The notes under the pieces were generated by a model that was given only the letters and a program-made list of their open reading frames with translations, did not search any database and was not told where the DNA came from. A program made the position numbers and the translations under genes. From Alphaproteobacteria bacterium (GTDB lineage Bacteria; Pseudomonadota; Alphaproteobacteria; Rs-D84): a stretch of 6,898 nucleotides of DNA. Positions 1-5,314 of this stretch are shown in pieces. The DNA lies in assembly GCA_017642625.1 (NCBI GenBank), contig JAGCOQ010000006.1, forward strand, positions 1-6,898, read 5' to 3'. Every line of letters begins with the position of its first letter. The first letter of the stretch is position 1.

Positions 1-506
1 AATGCCATATTATCGGTTTGATTGCAGCGTTTTTTTGCGATTTTACATATCGCGCCATAGTACCACAGTTGAGCATCTTGATCGCTTTTGAATCGTGTCC
101 AAACGTCGTCGTATTCAATCCAATCACGATGGGTAGATTGCAAATTGTGGGTTTTATCAGCCATCGCGACACATAATACATCAATGTCGTTGCACTTTTT
201 CAGTGCTTTAATGGTTGCTTGTTTACGCTTTTTCCATGGTAAAGATTTATCTGGTTCCGAACACGCACGAACGATATCGGCAACAGGTTTGCCGAATTTT
301 TCGACCAGTTCGTCGTATGTTGTGTTGGTGTCTTCTAATGTGTCGTGCAAGATACCTGCGACAACCGCATCTTTTGATGCGCCGGCGCGTATCAGCATTT
401 CCATAACGCCCAACGGATGAACGATATATGGAATATCTGTTCCTTTGCGCAATTGTTCCTTGTGCTTTTCGGCCGCGAACAGAACAGCTCTTTGAACTTC
501 ATTCAT
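1..506 (-). CDS. HD-domain phosphohydrolase, probable small (p)ppGpp hydrolase (partial, C-terminus off window)
   Basis: The frame is open from the ATG at 506 to the left edge (168 residues visible, no stop reached). The start is fixed by an AGGAG-type ribosome site a few bases upstream. The protein matches the N-terminal hydrolase domain of RelA/SpoT enzymes (HD_4 type): His30 in an IVHP motif, His54-Asp55 followed by Glu58-Asp59 in LHDTLEDT, and Asp117 with Asn121 in ADKTHN. The 24-residue gap from His30 to His54 equals that in Rel enzymes, so the Mn-binding and catalytic set looks complete. By family knowledge it would remove the 3'-pyrophosphate from (p)ppGpp; other nucleotide substrates are possible. 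The visible length already approaches that of stand-alone alarmone hydrolases, and no synthetase domain is seen, but the missing end prevents certainty. It has its own promoter (650-677) and a structured leader (507-643). Confidence 0.88.
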   Translation of the reverse strand, partial: MNEVQRAVLFAAEKHKEQLRKGTDIPYIVHPLGVMEMLIRAGASKDAVVAGILHDTLEDTNTTYDELVEKFGKPVADIVRACSEPDKSLPWKKRKQATIKALKKCNDIDVLCVAMADKTHNLQSTHRDWIEYDDVWTRFKSDQDAQLWYYGAICKIAKKRCNQTDNMA

Positions 507-643
507 TTTGTTCTCCTTTTGTTAAAAAGTTTTTACCAAAACGAAAAAGCCCCGATTACCGCCAAAACGGTCATCAGAAAGTTTTGATAAAATGATTTGA
601 GGTTTTGCGGGGTTTTAAACAGGTGTCAGGTCACCACCCCACG
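507..643 (-). promoter_or_regulatory. Structured 5' leader with mutually exclusive stems and a terminator-like end
   Basis: The minus-strand transcript from about 643 can form several helices that share one segment. GTGGGGT (642-636) pairs over 7 bp, one of them G-U, with ACCCCGC (613-607), enclosing a small GGTG/CACC hairpin. The same region can instead pair further on: CCGCAAAAC (611-603) with GTTTT-G-GCGG (9 bp plus one bulged G, ending near 561), or CCCCG (612-608) with CGGGG (554-550). The last pairing is followed by a C and five U residues (548-544). This resembles a transcription attenuator or riboswitch expression platform. The CCCCG/CGGGG stem is short and closes a long loop, so termination efficiency is uncertain. 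I do not recognise a known riboswitch class. Confidence 0.45.
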
Positions 644-649
644 CAAATT

Positions 650-677
650 ATTATAGTGAAAATAATTTTGATTTCAA
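650..677 (-). promoter_or_regulatory. Sigma70-like promoter of the HD-domain gene
   Basis: On the minus strand, TTGAAA (677-672) is followed after 16 nt by a perfect TATAAT (655-650). The predicted transcription start is near 643, which gives a 5' leader of about 137 nt before the ATG at 506. This is one of the best promoter matches in the window. Confidence 0.75.
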
Positions 678-765
678 GTGTTGTGTATGGCTTTTCTTTG
701 TTGGCGACACACGCGCACGCGGTCGGTAAAAACGGAACGGGGGAATATCAGCAGCGCAAAATACA

Positions 766-794
766 TTGACAAAATTAGTATTGGTAATCATAAT
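766..794 (+). promoter_or_regulatory. Sigma70-like promoter of the 815-1702 gene
   Basis: A perfect TTGACA (766-771) is followed, 17 nt later, by CATAAT (789-794, five of six matches). The predicted start is near 801, giving a short leader of about 14 nt that contains the AAGG ribosome site at 804-807. The promoter is divergent from that of the HD-domain gene. The stretch between the two promoters (678-765) holds nothing else I can name. Confidence 0.75.
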
Positions 795-814
795 AAGACA
801 TACAAGGTTGTGAT

Positions 815-1702
815 ATGAAGTCAGGCACAATTACAGAATTCTTTAAACACTTGCGCACAAGAAAGCCGATGATGCTTTCTGTGCAGTATGATATATGCAA
901 TGTCAATATAAACCTATTAAAAAAGAATGAACAGGGCATAACATCAAGCACGTTTAATAAACTTATGTCGCCAAAGTTTGCTGTGGACAACAATCATGAT
1001 GAAAGTGGGTTAAGAATAACAACCTTGATTGATAAGAAAACAGGAAAACCAGTTCGTGCTTTTGTTGCAAGGGTTGAAGCAAATGTTCCAAGCACAGAAG
1101 AATATTGCATAATGCTGGAAGATTCTGCCGGCGAATTGATCGTGCAGAATAAACGCTACAGGGTTGTGGGAAATACATACTTTTATATTGACAGAAACAA
1201 ACAAATGGTTGCACCAAAGTTTGAACAAGTGCTTATCAATGACACAATGTATGAAAAGGTCTTTTCATATATGAAATCAACTGCTAATAAAGATTATGCG
1301 GGCATAGGAACAAGGTTACATCAAATAAGAATAGAAAGAATGTTGCAAAATAATCTGGGCAATTCCCTTGTTGTTGCCAAAGGTAATTCCTTTCCGTTTC
1401 ATTATTCTATGGGCTACAGATTGCCACCGGCAACTCGACCAATAAATGACAGTTACTTTATTTTGCAAGAGTTTTCAGAAATAAATAAACAATCGCCGAA
1501 ATATAATACAAAATACTTGTTTGCCGAACAACAAGGCAATGTATTTGTTATTGATTGGTCGGCAACATTGGGGCATTTTTTGTATGATTATTACAAAAAT
1601 GGTGGCGCGCCACTTGATGACTTTTTGCCGAATATGTATTTGAACGCAACTTCCTTGAAACAGTGGATTGCGATGATTCAAAAACAGCCGATATTATATT
1701 AA
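815..1702 (+). CDS. Unrecognised 295-aa protein with a GNAT-like core
   Basis: I do not recognise the family as a whole. Residues about 145-202 resemble the core of GNAT acyltransferases. YAGIGTRLHQ (161-170) fits the acyl-CoA pyrophosphate-binding loop (R/Q-x-x-G-x-G/A) and its following helix, then comes a strand (LVVAKGNS, 185-192) and SFPFHYSMGYR (192-202), like the usual N-x-x-A-x-x-F-Y-x-x-x-G-F end of the fold. The N-terminal part (about 20-140) contains strand-forming stretches that could be the first GNAT strands, and the C-terminal 90 residues match nothing I know. There is no signal peptide or membrane segment, so it is probably cytosolic. The start is supported by AAGG at 804-807, 7 nt before the ATG, and by the promoter at 766-794. 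It is a single-gene unit with no convincing terminator after it. Substrate unknown. Confidence 0.8.
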   Translation: MKSGTITEFFKHLRTRKPMMLSVQYDICNVNINLLKKNEQGITSSTFNKLMSPKFAVDNNHDESGLRITTLIDKKTGKPVRAFVARVEANVPSTEEYCIMLEDSAGELIVQNKRYRVVGNTYFYIDRNKQMVAPKFEQVLINDTMYEKVFSYMKSTANKDYAGIGTRLHQIRIERMLQNNLGNSLVVAKGNSFPFHYSMGYRLPPATRPINDSYFILQEFSEINKQSPKYNTKYLFAEQQGNVFVIDWSATLGHFLYDYYKNGGAPLDDFLPNMYLNATSLKQWIAMIQKQPILY

Positions 1703-1745
1703 CGGAATAATGTTTTCTGGCGCACCCAGGTACCCCTTGAAAATT

Positions 1746-1767
1746 CACCATATGTCAATGACAGGTG
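1746..1767. repeat. Inverted repeat abutting the -35 of the PH-domain gene
   Basis: TGTCA-A-TGACA (1753-1763) is a perfect dyad. It is flanked by CACC (1746-1749) and GGTG (1764-1767), which extend the symmetry with three unpaired bases (ATA) on the left side only. It ends directly before the -35 box at 1768. The position suits an operator or activator site. It is not followed by a T-run, so it is not a typical terminator for the gene before it. Confidence 0.4.
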
Positions 1768-1796
1768 TTGATTATATTCCCATTTTAGTGTAAAAT
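1768..1796 (+). promoter_or_regulatory. Sigma70-like promoter of the PH-domain gene
   Basis: TTGATT (1768-1773), a 17-nt spacer and TAAAAT (1791-1796). The predicted start is near 1803, about 21 nt before the ATG at 1824. This suggests the gene is transcribed independently of the upstream one. Confidence 0.65.
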
Positions 1797-1823
1797 AATC
1801 GTGAAAAAACAGCGGGGTTTAAA

Positions 1824-2255
1824 ATGTATGTAGAAAAAATATTTACCGACAATGAAAAAATTCAAGAAGTTGCAAAGTTGCATTGGATACGCGGTGTGCC
1901 AACGTTTATATGCTTTCTGTTTGGGATTATATCGCTGGTATATGGCATAGGAATCATATTTATCATTTTTGGTTTTTATTTTTCCTTTAAAAACAAAACA
2001 ACGGAAATGGTTGTTACCAACAAGCGTGTTATCAGCAAGGTCGGGATTATAGCCGTTCATTTGGGCGAATTGCGTAATATCAAGGTGGAATCGGTAAGAT
2101 TACACCAAGGCATATTGGATCGCATGCTGGGGTGCGGAAATATTGAATTTACTGGCACCGGCACAACCGCCGTTGTGTTCAAGGATGTGGCAGATCCCGC
2201 CCAAACAATGTCACGAATAAAAGAGATTATTGATAAAACAAAAAATGAAATATAA
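1824..2255 (+). CDS. Membrane-anchored bacterial PH-domain protein (bPH_2/YdbS-like)
   Basis: This 143-aa protein has a hydrophobic hairpin at residues about 25-56, long enough for two short membrane passes, followed by a bacterial pleckstrin-homology-like domain (about 57-137). The domain signature is clear: VVTNKRVISKVGI (63-75), a strand-turn segment VHLGELRNIKVESV (78-91), QGILDRMLGCGNIEF (95-109) and the closing helix ADPAQTMSRIKEII (123-136). The C-terminal domain should face the cytoplasm next to the membrane. The molecular role of this family is poorly known. The ribosome site is a weak AGCGGGG (1811-1817), 6 nt before the ATG. The gene has its own promoter and runs toward the tRNA gene without an intervening terminator. 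Confidence 0.88.
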   Translation: MYVEKIFTDNEKIQEVAKLHWIRGVPTFICFLFGIISLVYGIGIIFIIFGFYFSFKNKTTEMVVTNKRVISKVGIIAVHLGELRNIKVESVRLHQGILDRMLGCGNIEFTGTGTTAVVFKDVADPAQTMSRIKEIIDKTKNEI

Positions 2256-2263
2256 ATAAAAAC

Positions 2264-2291
2264 TTGCAATCGGGATATTTTGATATAGAAT
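2264..2291 (+). promoter_or_regulatory. Probable promoter of the tRNA-Arg gene
   Basis: TTGCAA (2264-2269), a 16-nt spacer and TAGAAT (2286-2291) lie between the stop of the PH-domain gene and the tRNA. The predicted start is near 2298, leaving only about 5 nt of precursor before the mature 5' end. Read-through from the upstream gene is also possible. Confidence 0.5.
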
Positions 2292-2302
2292 ATATGACCG
2301 TT

Positions 2303-2379
2303 GCGCCCATGGCTCAATTGGATAGAGCATTTGACTACGGATCAAAAGGTTGAGGGTTCGAATCCTTCTGGGCGCGCCA
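2303..2379 (+). tRNA. tRNA-Arg, anticodon ACG
   Basis: A complete 77-nt cloverleaf is visible. The acceptor stem GCGCCCA pairs with TGGGCGC (2369-2375), followed by discriminator G2376 and an encoded CCA (2377-2379). The D stem is GCTC/GAGC (2312-2315 and 2325-2328). The anticodon stem is TTTGA/TCAAA around the loop CTACGGA, with anticodon ACG at 2337-2339. The T stem is GAGGG/CCTTC around TTCGAAT. A34 would be deaminated to inosine by TadA so that CGU, CGC and CGA are read. It is followed by a terminator. Confidence 0.97.
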
Positions 2380-2390
2380 CGATTTAACGA

Positions 2391-2419
2391 AAAACACCAC
2401 CTTGTGCGGTGTTTTTTTT
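2391..2419. terminator. Bidirectional rho-independent terminator between tRNA-Arg and the outer-membrane protein gene
   Basis: AAAACACC (2391-2398) and GGTGTTTT (2408-2415) form an 8-bp stem around a 9-nt loop. Eight T residues (2412-2419) follow on the plus strand and five on the minus strand. It therefore ends the tRNA transcript from the left and the htpX-omp transcript from the right. Confidence 0.88.
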
Positions 2420-2420
2420 A

Positions 2421-2981
2421 TTAAAATCCCATGTGCAGATTGGCGGTAGTAATAAGGTTCCCGTCGCCACCGGCATCTGTATTTGTTAAATAACGCACGC
2501 CAAAATCAGCAAACAGGTTGCCAAGAAGATTTAAACTGATACCCGCCATTGCGCCGTATGTGAATGCGTTGCGTTCATCGGATGGTTCGGCGGTGGGCCG
2601 TTTTAATTCGGTTTCGTAATTGGTGATACCCGCGCTGATACCGGCATATATGCTGGAACGATAGCCGGTTGGGTGAACGTCCATAACGACGTCCGCCATA
2701 TACATTTTAACCTTGGTATCATATTCGTAATCTATGCCGCCCGCGCTGTTCTTGAACGTATAATCGGACATCGCGTATTCAAGGCCATTACGCATAGAAA
2801 TATTGTTGGTCAATGCGTATTGAATGCCGCCGGTAATTGTCCACAAACTGCTGAAGCCCGTTGATGCGTGTTTTCCAGTGTTCTGGAAACCCGATGTGAC
2901 CCCCGCGGACAAGTATGGCGTTAACGCGTGCGCCGGCACGACAATTAACGATAATAATGCAAATGCTATATATTTTTTCAT
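2421..2981 (-). CDS. Small outer-membrane beta-barrel protein (OmpA-N/opacity-like)
   Basis: This 186-aa protein begins with a signal peptide (basic MKK, hydrophobic stretch to about residue 16, cleavage probably after Ala-His-Ala at 17-19). The mature part consists of alternating-polarity strands such as PYLSAGVTSGF, WTITGGIQYAL, SMRNGLEYAM, KMYMADVVMDV, SIYAGISAGI, FTYGAMAGISL and LFADFGVRYL. It ends in NLHMGF, the terminal Phe typical of proteins folded by the BAM complex. Length and strand count suit an 8-strand barrel. The ligand or role cannot be told. The ATG lies 3 nt after the stop of htpX, and no ribosome site is well placed before it, so translational coupling to htpX is likely. 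The shared terminator at 2391-2419 ends the transcript. Confidence 0.9.
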   Translation of the reverse strand: MKKYIAFALLSLIVVPAHALTPYLSAGVTSGFQNTGKHASTGFSSLWTITGGIQYALTNNISMRNGLEYAMSDYTFKNSAGGIDYEYDTKVKMYMADVVMDVHPTGYRSSIYAGISAGITNYETELKRPTAEPSDERNAFTYGAMAGISLNLLGNLFADFGVRYLTNTDAGGDGNLITTANLHMGF

Positions 2982-2984
2982 TTT

Positions 2985-3914
2985 TTACACCATAGATTCC
3001 AAACGCGAAATGCGTTTTTCAGTTGATGGATGGGTGGAAAACACGTCGCCCATAAACCCGCGTGCGCGTGGTTCGGCAATGCAAGCGATTGCAAGTGAAC
3101 GCATGTTGTCCAGCTTTTTACTGCGGCTGTTGCCACTTATTTTACGCAACGCATTGGCAAGTCCCATTGGGTTGCGCGTAATTTTTGCGCCGGTCGCATC
3201 TGCGGCATATTCGCGACTGCGCGACACCGCCAGTTGCAACAGCGGTGTAATAATCGTATTAAATACTGTAAATGCCAGCCACACCATCAGCATAACCATA
3301 CCGGATTTATTATCGTCATTGTCGCGGTTGCCCCCGCCATAAATCGCAACACGATAAATCAAATCAGCGGCAAAAACCGTTACGCCAATACCAGTGATAA
3401 TCAGCATATCAAGACGAATGTCGCGGTTGCCAATGTGGGCGCATTCGTGGGCAATTACCCCCTCCAGCTCCAGTCTGTCCAACTTCTTGATAATACCGCG
3501 GGTCAGGGCGACCGACGCGTCGCGTGGTGTGCGCCCCGTTGCAAATGCATTTAGGGAATCGTCATCAATGATATAAACATGCGGGCATGGTAATCCCGCC
3601 GCCAATGCGACATTTTCCACCGCGTGAAAAACTTCGCGATATTGCGGGTCTGTATCATGAATTTCATGCGCGCCAGTTGCGGACAGCATCATTGCATCAC
3701 CAAATGCCCATGAAATACCCATCCATATCAGGCACCCAATAAATGTCGGAATTGCCACGCTTATTGTCGTATTTATTGCGTCATTTATTGGCACCACGCA
3801 CCAAGTGAACAAAAACACCAGCGCGATAAAAATCAACGGAAACAGCAGGACCAGAACAGCGGTCTTTACATTATTTTGATGAATATGGTCATAAACTGTT
3901 TTCTTTTTCGGCAT
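2985..3914 (-). CDS. htpX: HtpX-type M48 membrane zinc metalloprotease
   Basis: This 309-aa protein has two N-terminal membrane segments (about 18-42 and 52-72) and a zinc-protease domain. The zinc site is HECAH (His156, Glu157, His160) with the third ligand Glu235 in SREYAADATGA. Two further hydrophobic segments (about 170-190 and 207-231) lie between them, as in HtpX. The C-terminal STHPSTEKRISRLE (293-306) is also characteristic. Family knowledge: HtpX degrades damaged inner-membrane proteins from the cytoplasmic side. I start at the ATG at 3914 because AAAGGG (3926-3921) lies 6 nt before it. The in-frame TTG at 3920 touches that ribosome site and cannot use it. It is the first gene of a two-gene unit with the outer-membrane protein. 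Confidence 0.95.
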   Translation of the reverse strand: MPKKKTVYDHIHQNNVKTAVLVLLFPLIFIALVFLFTWCVVPINDAINTTISVAIPTFIGCLIWMGISWAFGDAMMLSATGAHEIHDTDPQYREVFHAVENVALAAGLPCPHVYIIDDDSLNAFATGRTPRDASVALTRGIIKKLDRLELEGVIAHECAHIGNRDIRLDMLIITGIGVTVFAADLIYRVAIYGGGNRDNDDNKSGMVMLMVWLAFTVFNTIITPLLQLAVSRSREYAADATGAKITRNPMGLANALRKISGNSRSKKLDNMRSLAIACIAEPRARGFMGDVFSTHPSTEKRISRLESMV

Positions 3915-3934
3915 ATCCAACCCTTTACAGTGCC

Positions 3935-3963
3935 ATTATTAAACAATTTGAAAACAATGTCAT
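3935..3963 (-). promoter_or_regulatory. Probable promoter of htpX and the outer-membrane protein gene
   Basis: On the minus strand, ATGACA (3963-3958) is followed by a 17-nt spacer and AATAAT (3940-3935), each matching the consensus at five of six bases. The predicted start is near 3928, giving a leader of about 14 nt that contains the AAAGGG ribosome site. Confidence 0.55.
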
Positions 3964-3990
3964 GAAAAATATTTAGAAATGTGATATAAT
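3962..3990 (+). promoter_or_regulatory. Extended -10 promoter of the M23 peptidase gene
   Basis: A perfect TATAAT (3985-3990) is preceded by TGA, forming an extended -10 (TGn). The -35 position at 17-nt spacing reads ATGAAA (3962-3967), a weak match that an extended -10 can tolerate. The predicted start is near 3997, only about 3 nt before the ATG at 4000. Its -35 overlaps that of the divergent htpX promoter. Confidence 0.6.
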
Positions 3991-3999
3991 TTGCGTGAA

Positions 4000-4863
4000 A
4001 TGAAAAAAACGATATTCGGTTTTATCGGCATTGCGTGCGTTGGCGGTTTTGCGGCTGCCAATGGGGACAGTTTGCTGAAACCCATATCTTTCCCAACAAC
4101 CGCTGCTGATGCTTCGTTTATTGAACGGATTAGCGCGTATCATGATGGATATTTACCGTATGAATCAGAATATGACGCAAATGGTGTATGTATTTCAAAT
4201 TGTGCATATGTGGGTATAAAACTGGAAGATGCATTGGAAGATATTAAAATTGCGGAACAAGAATCAGAGAGCGCATTACAAGAATATGGAACAGTAACCG
4301 AAGAGAGCGGTATTTTAGACGAATATGATGAAGAGGCTGCGCAAGAAGAGGCGCCCGAAAGACCAAGCCGTCAAATTACACTCCAGTCTGTCGAAACCCG
4401 AAAATGTAGGGAATTCATAGACTCTGTTCCGATTTCACAGAATATACCATTTGGTTATCCGTTTGCGCAAAAGTATCCGATAACGTCCAAATTTAGTTCA
4501 AGTCGTAGACACCCCGTCACAGGCAGGTATCAGCCGCATAATGGCGCTGATATTGGGGCACCAAAGGGAACCAAGATATATACCGTCGCAAATGGGACGG
4601 TTGTAAATTCTTGGTATGATTCTGCTTGTGGTAATGGTATAAAGATAGTCCATGATGATAAGAGATTTCAGACGGCATATTGTCATCTTTCTAAACGTCT
4701 GGTAAAAAAGGGTGACAAGGTTCAAGCGGGCTGTTTAATTGGATTGGTTGGCAGTACGGGGCGGGCAACCGGACCGCATTTACACTATATGGTTTATTTT
4801 TGGTCCAAGGGCAGATATGTTCCAGTAAATCCAGAGAAAGGGTATTTGAACCCCAAAAATTAG
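4000..4863 (+). CDS. Secreted M23 (LytM-type) peptidoglycan endopeptidase
   Basis: This 287-aa protein has a signal peptide (MKK, then a hydrophobic stretch to about residue 20). A unique region (21-125) contains a very acidic stretch at about 75-120. The M23 domain occupies about 155-280 and keeps all metal and catalytic positions: His180-x3-Asp184 (HNGAD), His229 (AYCHLS) and the HLH pair His260/His262 in GPHLHY. It should therefore be a zinc endopeptidase cutting peptidoglycan cross-link peptides in the periplasm. An activator role, as for EnvC, is less likely with an intact site. The mature part has six Cys (64, 68, 136, 210, 228, 245), which allows disulfides. I start at the ATG at 4000, which opens a canonical signal peptide. 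The upstream TTG at 3991 directly abuts the -10 box, so it should lie outside the mRNA. No ribosome site precedes 4000. The stop overlaps that of the convergent Smr gene by 4 nt. Confidence 0.92.
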   Translation: MKKTIFGFIGIACVGGFAAANGDSLLKPISFPTTAADASFIERISAYHDGYLPYESEYDANGVCISNCAYVGIKLEDALEDIKIAEQESESALQEYGTVTEESGILDEYDEEAAQEEAPERPSRQITLQSVETRKCREFIDSVPISQNIPFGYPFAQKYPITSKFSSSRRHPVTGRYQPHNGADIGAPKGTKIYTVANGTVVNSWYDSACGNGIKIVHDDKRFQTAYCHLSKRLVKKGDKVQAGCLIGLVGSTGRATGPHLHYMVYFWSKGRYVPVNPEKGYLNPKN

Positions 4864-5234
4864 TTCTGTTTTTTACGGTGAAATCTAACCAAGAAACTGC
4901 CGTTGTTTATGGGGTGAAAATCGATAATATACGGCGTTAAAACGCTTTCGCGCGCCCATTGTGGAAACAGTTGTCGTAATACGCCACTGGCACCGGTAAT
5001 GATATTTGCACTACGTGCGCCCGACGTGGCAACAGACATTATATCTGACCACGCTTCTTCTACTGTTTTATTGTGCAAATCAAGCACGATATGTTCGGGT
5101 GTTGGTGTGGCGGGCTTTGGTATGCGCTTTGACAATTTAAGTTCGCCACGCACCGCGCGTTTTGTGGCGTTGTCGTCGGGCGTGTATTCCGCGCCAACCA
5201 TGTTCAAAATATCTTCGTCTGATAATTGTTTCAT
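4860..5234 (-). CDS. Smr-domain protein (small MutS-related)
   Basis: This 124-aa protein has a charged N-terminal region (1-45) and a Smr domain (about 48-120). The domain starts with IVLDLHNKTVEEAWSDI (49-65), which matches the LDLHG-x-T-x-x-EA motif with Asn in place of the usual Gly. It continues with the strand and loop ANIITGASGVLR (76-87), corresponding to the I-T/H-G-K-G-x-x-L-R motif, and ends with PYIIDFHPINNGSFLVRF (101-118). Smr domains are DNA or RNA nicking or cleavage domains, and the Asp and His of LDLH (52, 54) are present. The substrate is unknown. No ribosome site precedes the ATG at 5234, and the -10 box ends 7 nt upstream of it, so a leaderless mRNA is inferred. The next in-frame Met is residue 12. 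Confidence 0.88.
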   Translation of the reverse strand: MKQLSDEDILNMVGAEYTPDDNATKRAVRGELKLSKRIPKPATPTPEHIVLDLHNKTVEEAWSDIMSVATSGARSANIITGASGVLRQLFPQWARESVLTPYIIDFHPINNGSFLVRFHRKKQN

Positions 5235-5240
5235 GATTCA

Positions 5241-5268
5241 ATAATACACAATATATTTGCGTGGGCAA
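5241..5268 (-). promoter_or_regulatory. Probable promoter of the Smr gene, giving a leaderless mRNA
   Basis: On the minus strand, TTGCCC (5268-5263), a 16-nt spacer and TATTAT (5246-5241). Six bases separate the -10 from the ATG, so the normal start distance places +1 on or next to the A of the ATG at 5234. Confidence 0.5.
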
Positions 5269-5269
5269 T

Positions 5270-5293
5270 AAAAAACGCCCCGCGGGGCGTTTT
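5270..5293 (-). terminator. Rho-independent terminator of rlpA
   Basis: AAAACGCCCC and GGGGCGTTTT form a perfect GC-rich palindrome (5272-5293). On the minus strand it is followed by a run of T to 5270. It lies 22 nt beyond the rlpA stop and just upstream of the Smr promoter, so it insulates the two genes. The plus strand also has a four-T tail. Confidence 0.92.
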
Positions 5294-5314
5294 ATTTGAA
5301 TGTAAGAATTGAGA

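Noticed and set aside
88..420. 110-codon plus-strand frame at the left end
   Set aside because: It is antisense to the HD-domain gene, whose motifs are unmistakable.
522..536. Near-match to a CtrA box (TTAA-N7-TTAA) upstream of the HD gene
   Set aside because: One half-site has a mismatch, it lies between the terminator-like element and the start codon, and AT-rich DNA gives such matches by chance.
533..574. A 13-codon minus-strand reading frame ending in Phe-Trp inside the HD-gene leader, possibly an attenuator leader peptide
   Set aside because: It lacks a ribosome site and overlaps the terminator-like arm instead of preceding it, which is the wrong geometry for peptide-based attenuation.
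678..765. GC-rich stretch between the divergent promoters as a small RNA or operator
   Set aside because: I could not find a convincing stem, promoter-terminator pair or repeat in it.
1717..1729. CTGG/CCAG hairpin after the 815-1702 gene as a terminator
   Set aside because: Only 4 bp with no T-run following.
2824..3342. 172-codon plus-strand frame antisense to htpX and the outer-membrane protein
   Set aside because: Composition is that of a shadow frame, it has no ribosome site, and both opposite genes are clear family members.
3915..3920. TTG start at 3920 for htpX
   Set aside because: It touches the AAAGGG ribosome site. The ATG at 3914 has the correct spacing.
3991..3999. TTG start at 3991 for the M23 gene
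   Set aside because: It directly follows the TATAAT box, so it would be upstream of the transcript. The ATG at 4000 begins a normal signal peptide.
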